Positions 20,939 to 33,058 of a stretch of DNA of 64,000 nucleotides are shown in pieces; the stretch's first letter is position 1; each line of letters opens with the position of its first letter. A model generated the notes under the pieces. It made no database searches. It had not been told where the DNA came from and saw only the letters and a list, made by a program, of their open reading frames with translations. The position numbers and the translations under genes are program-made. Source of the stretch: Liolophura sinensis (taxonomy: Eukaryota; Mollusca; Polyplacophora; Chitonida; Chitonidae); the NCBI RefSeq assembly GCF_032854445.1, contig NW_027018066.1, positions 32,413-96,412 on the forward strand, written 5' to 3'.

Positions 20939-23900
20939 AAGACAATTGCTGGGTGAGTTAAATGGGCTTAGCCCAGAGATTTGACGTCTTCTGGGCTACC
21001 GAAGGGCACATAACATATAGTCAAAAGTTGAATATAGTAATGACCAGTCGCGATGGTACATAGTACAGTGTAGCCGATTTCAATTAACAAAAAGACCAGG
21101 CAACAATGCAAAAGTGGAAAAAATGTTCCAGTGCTGCTGATAAGAGGCTAATCCGACGTATTTTGTGACGAGAAATCGAATGGTGCAAACCGCGTTGCTC
21201 CCCGACCATTACTTTTGGCTGTAGCGACAATTGAATGATCATTGATGTTATAGTCACGTACCCAACAACGGCTCTTACTCCATGGAAACCAGGGAAATAT
21301 GCAATTTTTTAAACAGCTGCCGATGCCTTGCCCAATTCCGCATTTTTTGGCACATTATTTATGTGTGTCAGTGTTTAAGTGTACTTTTTACAGCACACTG
21401 TATCTAGTACCTTTTTTCTTTTATGTACAAATGGTGTGGTTTTTCTACACGTAGATAAAGACATTGAGATTGTCTTGGACTTAGAAGTAAGACAATTGCT
21501 GGATGAGTTAAATGGGCTTAGCCCAAAGATTTGACGTCTTCTGGGCTACCGAAGGGCACATAACATATAGTCAAAAGTTGAATATAGTAATGACCAGTCG
21601 CGATGGTACATAGTACAGTGAAGCCGATTTCAAATTAACAAAAAGACCAGGCAAAAATGTAAAAGTGGAAAAACTGTTCCAGTGCTGCTGGTAAGAGGCT
21701 AATCCGACGTATTTTGTGACGAGAAATCGAATGGTGCAAACCGCGTTGATCTCCGACCAATACTTTTGGCTGTAGCGACAATTGAATGATCATTGGTGTC
21801 ATAGTCACGTGCCCAGCAACGGCTCTTACTCCATGGAAACCAGGGAAATTTGCAATTTTTTAATCAGCTGCCGATGCCTGGTCCAATTCCGCATCTTTTG
21901 GCACCTTAATTATGTGTGTCAGTGTTTAAGTGTACTTTTTACAGCAGACTGTATCTAGTACCTTGTGTTTTTTATGTACAAATGGTGTGGTTTTTCTACA
22001 CGTAGATAAAGACATTGAGATTGTCTTGGACTTAGAATTAAGACAATTGCTGGGTGAGTTAAATGGGCTTAGCCCAAAGATTTAACGTCTTCTGGGCTAC
22101 CGAAGGGCACATAACTTATAGTCAAAAGTTGAATATAGTAATGACCAATCGGAATGGTACATAGTACAGTGTAGCCGATTTCAATTACCAAAAAGACCAG
22201 GCAAAAATGCAAAAGTGGAAAAACCGTTCCAGTGCCGCTGTTAAGAGGCTAATCCGACGTATTTTGTAACGAGAAATCGAATGGTGCAAACCGCGTTGCT
22301 CTCCGACCAATACTTTTGGCTGTAGCGACAATTGAATGATCATTGGTGTCATAGTCACGTGCCCAGCAACGGCTCTTACTCCATGGAAACCAGGGAAATT
22401 TGCAATTTTTTAAAAAGCTGCCGATGCCTGGCCCAATTCCGCATCTTTTGGCACCTTATTTATGTGTGTCAGTGTTTAAGTGTACTTTTTACAGCAGACT
22501 GTATCAAGTACCTTGTGTTTTTTATGTACAAATGGTGTGGTTTTTCTACACGTAGATGAAGACATTGAGATTGTTATGGACTTAGAAGTAAGACAATTGC
22601 TGGGTGAGTTAAATGAGCTTAGCCCAAAGATTTGACGTCTTCAGGGCTACCGAAGGGCACATAACTTATAGTCAAAAGTTGAATATAGTAATGACCAGTC
22701 GCGATGGTACATATTACAGTGTAGCCGATTTCAATAACCAAAAAGACCAGGCAAAAATGCAAAAGTGGAAAAACCGTTCCAGTGCTGCTGGTAAGAGGCT
22801 AATCCGACGTATTTTGTGACGAGAAATCGAATGGTGCAAACCGCGTTGCTCTCCGACCAACACTTTTGGCTGTAGCGACAATCGAATGATCATTGGTGTC
22901 ATAATCACGTGCCCAGCAACGCCTCTTACTCCATGGAAACCAGGGAAATATGCAATTTTTTAAACAGCTGCCGATGCCTTGCCCAATTCCGCATCTTTTA
23001 GAACCTTATTGATGTGGGTCAGTGATCAGTTGTACTTTTTACAGCAGACTGTATCTAGTACCTTGTGTTTTTTATGTACAAATGGTGTGGTTTTTCTACA
23101 CGTAGATAAAGACATTGAGGTTGTCTTGGACTTAGAAGTAAGACAATTGCTGGGTGAGTTAAATGGGCTTAGCCCAGAGATTTGACGTCTTCTGGGCTAC
23201 CGAAGGGCACATAACATATAGTCAAAAGTTGAATATAGTAATGACCAGTCGCGATGGTACATAGTACAGTGTAGCTGATTTCAAATTAACAAAAAGACCA
23301 GGCAAAAATGTAAAAGTGGAAAAACTGTTCCAGTGCTGCTGGTAAGAGGCTTATCCGACGTATTTTGTGACGAGAAATCGAATGGTGCAAACCGCGTTGC
23401 TCTCCGACCAATACTTTTGGCTGTAGCGACAATTGAATGATCATTGGTGTCATAGTCACGTGCCCAGCAACGGCTCTTACTCCATGGAAACCAGGGAAAT
23501 ATGCAATTTTTTAAAAAGCTGCCGATGCCTGGCCCAATTCCGCATCTTTTGGCACCTTATTTATGTGTGTCAGTGTTTAAGTGTACTTTTTACAGCAGAC
23601 TGTATCAAGTACCTTGTGTTTTTTATGTACAAATGGTGTGGTTTTTCTACACGTAGATGAAGACATTGAGATTGTTATGGACTTAGAAGTAAGACAATTG
23701 CTGGGTGAGTTAAATGAGCTTAGCCCAAAGATTTGACGTCTTCAGGGCTACCGAAGGGCACATAACTTATAGTCAAAAGTTGAATATAGTAATGACCAGT
23801 CGCGATGGTACATATTACAGTGTAGCCGATTTCAATAACCAAAAAGAGCAGGCAAAAATGCAAAAGTGGAAAAACCGTTCCAGTGCTGCTGGTAAGAGGC

Positions 23901-24240
23901 TAATCCGACGTATTTTGTGACGAGAAATCGAATGGTGCAAACCGCGTTGCTCCCCGACCAACACTTTTGGCTGTAGCGACAATCGAATGATCATTGGTGT
24001 CATAATCACGTGCCCAGCAACGCCTCTTACTCCATGGAAACCAGGGAAATATGCAATTTTTTAAACAGCTGCCGATGCCTTGCCCAATTCCGCATCTTTT
24101 AGAACCTTATTGATGTGGGTCAGTGATCAGTTGTACTTTTTACAGCAGACTGTATCTAGTACCTTGTGTTTTTTATGTACAAATGGTGTGGTTTTTCTAC
24201 AAGTAGATAAAGACATTGAGGTTGTCTTGGACTTAGAAGT
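20939..24240. repeat. HOR-B copy 3 (hexamer, 3302 bp) with replaced first monomer
   Basis: Monomers start at 20939, 21489, 22040, 22590, 23140 and 23691. Positions three to six match the other copies. The first monomer lacks the expanded T tract; from about 21080 it carries CAACAATGC, GTTATAGTCACGTACCC and T6CT4, the signature of 12672-13222. The foreign tract continues into the second monomer (GGATGAG, AATGTAAAAG) and ends before TGATCTCCG near 21748. The fifth monomer shares CTTATCC with copy 1, supporting a (1,2)(3,4) dodecamer. Confidence 0.9.
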
Positions 24241-27200
24241 AAGACAATTGCTGGGTGAGTTAAATGGGCTTAGCCCAGAGATTTGACGTCTTCTGGGCTA
24301 CCGAAGGGCACATAACATATAGTCAAAAGTTGAATATAGTAATGACCAGTCGCGATGGTACATAGTACAGTGTAGCTGATTTCAAATTAACAAAAAGACC
24401 AGGCAACAATGCAAAAGTGGAAAAACTGTTCCAGTGCTGCTGGTAAGAGGCTAATCCGACGTATTTTGTGACGAGAAATCGAATGGTGCAAACCTAGTTG
24501 ATCTCCGACCAATACTTTTGGCTGTAGCGACAATTGAATGATCATTGGTGTCATAGTCACGTGCCCAGCAACGGCTCTTACTCCATGGAAACCAGGGAAA
24601 TTTGCAATTTTTTAAAAAGCTGCCGATGCCTGGCCCAATTCTGCATCTTTTGGCACCTTATTTATGTGTGTCAGTGTTTAAGTGTACTTTTATTTTTACA
24701 GCAGATTGTATCAAGTACATTGTGTTTTTTATGTACAAATGGTGTGGTTTTTCTACAAGTAGATAAAGACATTGAGATTGTCTTGGACTTAGAAGTAAGA
24801 CAATTGCTGGGTGAGTTAAATGGGCTTAGCCCAAAGATTTGACGTCTTCTGGGCTACCGAAGGGCACATAACATATAGTCAAAAGTTGAATATAGTAATG
24901 ACCAGTCGCGATGGTACATAGTACAGTGTAGCCGATTTCAAATTAACAAAAAGACCAGGCAAAAATGTAAAAGTGGAAAAACTGTTCCAGTGCTGCTGGT
25001 AAGAGGCTAATCCGACGTATTTTGTGACGAGAAATCGAATGGTGCAAACCGCGTTGATCTCCGACCAATACTTTTGGCTGTAGCGACAATTGAATGATCA
25101 TTGGTGTCATAGTCACGTGCCCAGCAACGGCTCTTACTCCATGGAAACCAGGGAAATTTGCAATTTTTTAATCAGCTGCCGATGCCTGGTCCAATTCCGC
25201 ATCTTTTGGCACCTTAATTATGTGTGTCAGTGTTTAAGTGTACTTTTTACAGCAGACTGTATCTAGTACCTTGTGTTTTTTATGTACAAATGGTGTGGTT
25301 TTTCTACACGTAGATAAAGACATTGAGATTGTCTTGGACTTAGAATTAAGACAATTGCTGGGTGAGTTAAATGGGCTTAGCCCAAAGATTTAACGTCTTC
25401 TGGGCTACCGAAGGGCACATAACTTATAGTCAAAAGTTGAATATAGTAATGACCAATCGGAATGGTACATAGTACAGTGTAGCCGATTTCAATTACCAAA
25501 AAGACCAGGCAAAAATGCAAAAGTGGAAAAACCGTTCCAGTGCCGCTGTTAAGAGGCTAATCCGACGTATTTTGTAACGAGAAATCGAATGGTGCAAACC
25601 GCGTTGCTCTCCGACCAATACTTTTGGCTGTAGCGACAATTGAATGATCATTGGTGTCATAGTCACGTGCCCAGCAACGGCTCTTACTCCATGAAAACCA
25701 GGGAAATTTGCAATTTTTTAAAAAGCTGCCGATGCCTGGCCCAATTCCGCATCTTTTGGCACCTTATTTATGTGTGTCAGTGTTTAAGTGTACTTTTTAC
25801 AGCAGACTGTATCAAGTACCTTGTGTTTTTTATGTACAAATGGTGTGGTTTTTCTACACGTAGATGAAGACATTGAGATTGTTATGGACTTAGAAGTAAG
25901 ACAATTGCTGGGTGAGTTAAATGAGCTTAGCCCAAAGATTTGACGTCTTCAGGGCTACCGAAGGGCACATAACTTATAGTCAAAAGTTGAATATAGTAAT
26001 GAACAGTCGCGATGGTACATATTACAGTGTAGCCGATTTCAATAACCAAAAAGACCAGGCAAAAATGCAAAAGTGGAAAAACCGTTCCAGTGCTGCTGGT
26101 AAGAGGCTAATCCGACGTATTTTGTGACGAGAAATCGAATGGTGCAAACCGCGTTGCTCTCCGACCAACACTTTTGGCTGTAGCGACAATCGAATGATCA
26201 TTGGTGTCATAATCACGTGCCCAGCAACGCCTCTTACTCCATGGAAACCAGGGAAATATGCAATTTTTTAAACAGCTGCCGATGCCTTGCCCAATTCCGC
26301 ATCTTTTAGAACCTTATTGATGTGGGTCAGTGATCAGTTGTACTTTTTACAGCAGACTGTATCTAGTACCTTGTGTTTTTTATGTACAAATGGTGTGGTT
26401 TTTCTACAAGTAGATAAAGACATTGAGGTTGTCTTGGACTTAGAAGTAAGACAATTGCTGGGTGAGTTAAATGGGCTTAGCCCAGAGATTTGACGTCTTC
26501 TGGGCTACCGAAGGGCACATAACATATAGTCAAAAGTTGAATATAGTAATGACCAGTCGCGATGGTACATAGTACAGTGTAGCTGATTTCAAATTAACAA
26601 AAAGACCAGGCAAAAATGTAAAAGTGGAAAAACTGTTCCAGTGCTGCTGGTAAGAGACTAATCCGACGTATTTTGTGACGAGAAATCGAATGGTGCAAAC
26701 CGCGTTGATCTCCGACCAATACTTTTGGCTGTAGCGACAATTGAATGATCATTGGTGTCATAGTCACGTGCCCAGCAACGGCTCTTACTCCATGGAAACC
26801 AGGGAAATTTGCAATTTTTTAAAAAGCTGCCGATGCCTGGCCCAATTCCGCATCTTTTGGCACCTTATTTATGTGTGTCAGTGTTTAAGTGTACTTTTTA
26901 CAGCAGACTGTATCAAGTACCTTGTGTTTTTTATGTACAAATGGTGTGGTTTTTCTACACGTAGATGAAGACATTGAGATTGTTATGGACTTAGAAGTAA
27001 GACAATTGCTGGGTGAGTTAAATGAGCTTAGCCCAAAGATTTGACGTCTTCAGGGCTACCGAAGGGCACATAACTTATAGTCAAAAGTTGAATATAGTAA
27101 TGACCAGTCGCGATGGTACATATTACAGTGTAGCCGATTTCAATAACCAAAAAGAGCAGGCAAAAATGCAAAAGTGGAAAAACCGTTCCAGTGCTGCTGG

Positions 27201-27548
27201 TAAGAGGCTAATCCGACGTATTTTGTGACGAGAAATCGAATGGTGCAAACCGCGTTGCTCCCCGACCAACACTTTTGGCTGTAGCGACAATCGAATGATC
27301 ATTGGTGTCATAATCACGTGCCCAGCAACGCCTCTTACTCCATGGAAACCAGGGAAATATGCAATTTTTTAAACAGCTGCCGATGCCTTGCCCAATTCCG
27401 CATCTTTTAGAACCTTATTGATGTGGGTCAGTGATCAGTTGTACTTTTTACAGCAGACTGTATCTAGTACCTGTGTTTTTTTATGTACAAATGGTGTGGT
27501 TTTTCTACAAGTAGATAAAGACATTGAGGTTGTCTTGGACTTAGAAGT
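24241..27548. repeat. HOR-B copy 4 (hexamer, 3308 bp)
   Basis: Monomers start at 24241, 24797, 25348, 25898, 26448 and 26999. Lengths are identical to copy 2 (556, 551, 550, 550, 551, 550), and almost every base matches it at offset 6610. The T tract TTTTATTTTT lies at 24688-24697. Private changes include ATGAAAACC near 25693, GAACAG near 26002 and AGAGACTAATCC near 26656; the last recurs in the following monomer near 27757. The 6610-bp correspondence ends near 27684. Confidence 0.92.
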
Positions 27549-30500
27549 AAGACAATTGCTGGGTGAGTTAAATGGGCTTAGCCCAGAGATTTGACGTCTT
27601 CTGGGCTACCGAAGGGCACATAACATATAGTCAAAAGTTGAATATAGTAATGACCAGTCGCGATGGTACATAGTACAGTGTAGCTGATTTCAAATTAACA
27701 AAAAGACCAGGCAAAAATGTAAAAGTGGAAAAACTGTTCCAGTGCTGCTGGTAAGAGACTAATCCGACGTATTTTGTGACGAGAAATCGAATGGTGCAAA
27801 CCGCGTTGATCTCCGACCAATACTTTTGGCTGTAGCGACAATTGAATGATCATTGGTGTCATAGTCACGTGCCCAGCAACGGCTCTTACTCCATGGAAAC
27901 CAGGGAAATTTGCAATTTTTTAAACAGCTGCCGATGCCTGGTCCAATTCCGCATCTTTTGGCACCTTATTTATGTGTGTCAGTGTTTAAGTGTACTTTTT
28001 ACAGCAGACTGTATCTAGTACTTTGTGTTTTTTATGTACAAATGGTGTGGTTTTTCTACACGTAGATAAAGACATTGAGGTTGTCTTGGACTTAGAAGTA
28101 AGACAATTGCTGGGTGAGTTAAATGGGCTGAGCCCAAAGATTTGACGTCTTCTGGGCTACCGAAGGGCACATAACATATAGTCAAAAGTTGAATATAGTA
28201 ATGACCAGTCGCGATGGTACATAGTACAGTGTAGCCGATTTCAAATTAACAAAAAGACCAGGCAAAAATGCAAAAGTGGAAAAACTGTTCCAGTGCTGCT
28301 GGTAAGAGGCTTATCCGGCGTATTTTGTGACGAGAAATCGAATGGTGCAAACCGCGTTGCTCTCCGACCAATACTTTTGGCTGTAGCGACAATTGAATGA
28401 TCATTGATGTCATAGTCACGTGCCCAACAACAGCTCTTACTCCATGGAAACCAGGGAAATTTGCAATTTTTTAAACAGCTGCCGATGCCTGGCCCAATTC
28501 CGCATCTTTTAGAACCTTATTAATGTGGGTCAGTGTTTAAGTGTACTTTTTACAGCAGACTGTATCTAGTACCTTGTGTTTTTTATGTACAAATGGTGTG
28601 GTTTTTCTACACGTAGATAAAATCATTGAGGTTGTCTTGGACTTAAAAGTAAGACAATTGCTGGGTGAGTTAAATGGGCTTAGCCCAAAGATTTGACATC
28701 TTCTGGGCTACCGAAGGGCACATAACTTATAGTCAAAAGTTGAATATAGTAATGACCAGTCGCGATGGTACATAGTACAGTGTAGCCGATTTTAATTACC
28801 AAAAAGACCAGGTAAAAATGCAAAAGTGGAAAAACTGTTCCAGTGCTGCTGGTAAGAGGCTAATCCGACGTATTTTGTGACGAGAAATCGAATGGTGCAA
28901 ACCGCGTTGCTCTCCGACCAATACTTTTGGCTGTAGCGACAATCGAATGACCAATGGTTTCATAATCACGTGCCCAGCAACGCCTCTTACTCCATGGAAA
29001 CCAGGGAAATATGCAATTTTTTAAACAGCTGCCGGTGCCTTGCCCAATTCCGCATCTTTTAGAACCTCATTGATGTGGGTCAGTGATCAGTTGTACTTTT
29101 TACAGCAGACTGTATCTAGTACCTTGTGTTTTTTATGTACAAATGGTGTGGTTTTTCTACACGTAGATAAAGACATTGAGATTGTCTTGGACTTAGAAGT
29201 AAGACAATTGCTGAGTGAGTTAAATTGGCTTAGCCCAAAGATTTGACGTCTTCTGGGCTACCGAAAGGCACATAACTTATAGTCAAAAGTTGAATATAGT
29301 AATGACCAGTCGCGATGGTACATAGTACAGTGTAGCCGATTTCAATTAACAAAAAGACCAGGCAACAATGCAAAAGTGGAAAAACTGTTCCAGTGCTGCT
29401 GATAAGAGGCTAATCCGACGTATTTTGTGACGAGAAATCGAATGGTGCAAACCGCGTTGCTCTCCGACCATTACTATTGGCTGTAGCGACAATTGAATGA
29501 TCATTGATGTTATAGTCACGTACCCAACAACGGCTCTTACTCCATGGAAACCAGGGAAATATGCAATTTTTTAAACAGCTGCCGATGCCTTGCCCAATTC
29601 CGCATCTTTTGGCACCTTATTTATGTGGGTCAGTGTTTAAGTGTTCTTTTTACAGCAGACTGTATCTAGTACCTTTTTTCTTTTATGTACAAATGGTGTG
29701 GTTTTTCTACACGTAGATAAAGACATTGAGATTGTCTTGGACTTAGAAGTAAGACAATTGCTGGATGAGTTAAATGGGCTTAGCCCAAAGATTTGACGTC
29801 TTCTGGGCTACCGAAGGGCACATAACATATAGTCAAAAGTTGAATATAGTAATGACCAGTCGCGATGGTACATAGTACAGTGTAGAAGATTTCAAATTAA
29901 CAAAAAGACCAGGCAAAAATGCAAAAGTGGAAAAACTGTTCCAGTGCTGCTGGTAAGAGGCTTATCCGACGTATTTTGTGACGAGAAATCGAATGGTGCA
30001 AACCGCGTTGCTCTCCGACCAATACTTTTGGCTGTAGCGACAATCGAATGATCATTGGTGTCATAATCACGTGCCCAGCAACGGCTCTTACTCCATGGAA
30101 ACCAGGGAAATTTGGAATTTTTCAAACAGCTGCCGATGCCTTGCCCAATTCCGCATCTTTTGGCACCTTATTTATGTGTGTCAGTGTTTAAGTGTACTTT
30201 TTACAGCAGACTGTATCAAGTACCTTGTGTTTTTTATGTACAAATGGTGTGGTTTTTCTACACGTAGATAAAGACATTGAGATTGTCTTGGACTTAGAAG
30301 TAAGACAATTGCTGGGTGAGTTAAATGGGCTTAGCCCAAAGATTTGACGTCTTCAGGGCTACCGAAGGGCACATAACTTATAGTCAAAAGTTGAATATAG
30401 TAATGACCAGTCGGGATGGTACATAGTACAGTGTAGCCGATTTCAATTAACAAAAAGACCAGGCAAAAATGCAAAAGTGGAAAAACTGTTCCAGTGCTGC

Positions 30501-30851
30501 TGGTAAGAGGCTAATCCGACGTATTTTGTGACGAGAAATCGAATGGTGCAAACCGCGTTGCTTTCCGACCAATACTTTTGGCTGTAGCGACAATCGAATG
30601 ATCATTGGTGTCATAATCACGTTCCCAGCAACGGCTCTTACTCCATGGAAACCAGGGAAATATGCAATTTTTTAAACAGCTGCCGATGCCTGGCCCAATT
30701 CCGCATCTTTTAGAACCTTATTGATGTGGGTCAGTGATCAGTTGTACTTTTTACAGCAGACTGTATCTAGTACCTTGTGTTTTTTATGTACAAATGGTGT
30801 GGTTTTTCTACACGTAGATAAAGACATTGAGATTGTCTTGGACTTAGAATT
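27549..30851. repeat. Six shuffled monomers after HOR-B
   Basis: Monomers start at 27549, 28100, 28651, 29201, 29751 and 30302. The first continues HOR-B in its left part. The second has CTTATCCGGCG, as in HOR-A monomer 2, and ends with AAAATCATTGAGG/ACTTAAAAGT as at 12090-12120. The third has AATGACCAATGG, shared with 36896-37445. The fourth to sixth repeat the 12.8-14.3 kb block in order, including T6CT4 near 29672, TTTGGAATTTTTCAAACAG near 30112 and CTTTCCGACC near 30561. Confidence 0.82.
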
Positions 30852-33058
30852 AAGACAATTGCTGGGTGAGTTAAATGGGCTTAGCCCAAAGATTTAACGT
30901 CTTCTGGGCTACCGAAAGGCACATAACTTATAGTCAAAAGTTGAATATAGTAATGACCAGTCGGGATGGTACATAGTACAGTGTAGCCGATTTCAATTAC
31001 CAAAAAGACCAGGCAAAAATGCAAAAGTGGAAAAACCGTTCCAGTGCCGCTGTTAAGAGGCTAATCCGACGTATTTTGTAACGAGAAATCGAATGGTGCA
31101 AACCGCGTTGCTCTCCGACCAATACTTTTGGCTGTAGCGACAATTGAATGATCATTGGTGTCATAGTCACGTGCCCAGCAACGGCTCTTACTCCATGGAA
31201 ACAAGGGAAATTTGCAATTTTTTAAAAAGCTGCCGATGCCTGGCCCAATTCCGCATCTTTTGGCACCTTTTTTATGTGTGTCAGTGTTTAAGTGTACTTT
31301 TTACAGCAGACTGTATCAAGTACCTTGTGTTTTTTATGTACAAATGGTGTGGTTTTTCTACACGTAGATGAAGACATTGAGATTGTTATGGACTTAGAAG
31401 TAAGACAATTGCTGGGTGAGTTAAATGGGCTTAGCCCAAAGATTTGACGTCTTCAGGGCTACCGAAGGGCACATAACTTATAGTCAAAAGTTGAATATAG
31501 TAATGACCAGTCGCGATGGTACATATTACAGTGTAGCCGATTTCAATAACCAAAAAGACCAGGCAAAAATGCAACAGTGGAAAAACCGTTCCACTGCTGC
31601 TGGTAAGAGGCTAATCCGACGTATTTTGTGACGAGAAATCGAATGGTGCAAACCGCGTTGCTCTCCGACCAACACTTTTGGCTGTAGCGACAATCGAATG
31701 ATCATTGGTGTCATAATCACGTGCCCAGCAACGCCTCTTACTCCATGGAAACCAGGGAAATATGCAATTTTTTAAACAGCTGCCGATGCCTTGCCCAATT
31801 CCGCATCTTTTAGAACCTTATTGATGTGGGTCAGTGATCAGTTGTACTTTTTACAGCAGACTGTATCTAGTACCTTGTGTTTTTTATGTACAAATGGTGT
31901 AGTTTTTCTACAAGTAGATAAAGACATTGAGGTTGTCTTGGACTTAGAAGTAAGACAATTGCTGGGTGAGTTAAATGGGCTTAGCCCAGAGATTTGACGT
32001 CTTCTGCGCTACCGAAGGGCACATAACATATAGTCAAAAGTTGAATATAGTAATGACCAGTCGCGATGGTACATGGTACAGTGTAGCTGATTTCAAATTA
32101 ACAAAAAGACCAGGCAAAAATGTAAAAGTGGAAAAACTGTTCCAGTGCTGCTGGTAAGAGGCTAATCCGACGTATTTTGTGACGAGAAATCGAATGGTGC
32201 AAACCGCGTTGCTCTCCGACCAATACTTTTGACTGTAGCGACAATTGAATGATCATTGATGTCATAGTCACGTGCCCAGCAACGGCTCTTACTCCATGGA
32301 AACCAGGGAAATTTGCAATTTTTTAAACAGCTGCCGATGCCTGGCCCAATTCCGCATCTTTTGGCACCTTATTTATGTGTGTCAGTGTTTAAGTGTACTT
32401 TTTTTTTTACAGCAGATTGTATCAAGTACATTGTGTTTTTCATGTACAAATGGTGTGGTTTTTCTACAAGTAGATAAAGACATTGAGATTGTCTTGGACT
32501 TAGAAGTAAGACAATTGCTGGGTGAGTTAAATGGGCTTAGCCCAAAGATTTGACGTCTTCTGGGCTACCGAAGGGCACATAACATATAGTCAAAAGTTGA
32601 ATATAGTAATGACCAGTCGCGATGGTACATAGTACAGTGTAGCTGATTTCAAATTAACAAAAAGACCAGGCAAAAATGTAAAAGTGGAAAAACTGTTCCA
32701 GTGCTGCTGGTAAGACGCTAATCCGACGTATTTTGTGACGAGAAATCGAATGGTGCAAACCGCGTTGCTCTCCGACCAATACTTTTGGCTGTAGCGACAA
32801 TTGAATGATCATTGGTGTCATAGTCACGTGCCCAGCAACGGCTCTTACTCCATGGAAACCAGGGAAATTTGCAATTTTTTAATCAGCTGCCGATGCCTGG
32901 TCGAATTCCGCATCTTTTAGAACCTTATTAATGTGTGTCAGTGTTTAAGTGTACTTTTTACAGCAGACTGTATCTAGTACCTTGTGTTTTTTATGTACAA
33001 ATGGTGTGGTTTTTCTACACGTAGATAAAGACATTGAGATTGTCTTGGACTTAGAAGT
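30852..33058. repeat. Degenerate HOR-B-like tetramer
   Basis: Monomers start at 30852, 31402, 31952 and 32508. They carry HOR-B marks in scrambled order: ATTTAACGTC with CCGCTGTTAAGAG (first); ATAACCAAAAAGACC with type II box (second); a T10 tract (32399-32408; third); and TAATCAGCTGCC (fourth). The fourth ends with a hybrid box TTAGAACC...TTTAAGTG and TCGAATTCC near 32901 in place of TCCAATTCC. This looks like an HOR-B relative that escaped homogenisation; that reading is inference. Confidence 0.75.
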
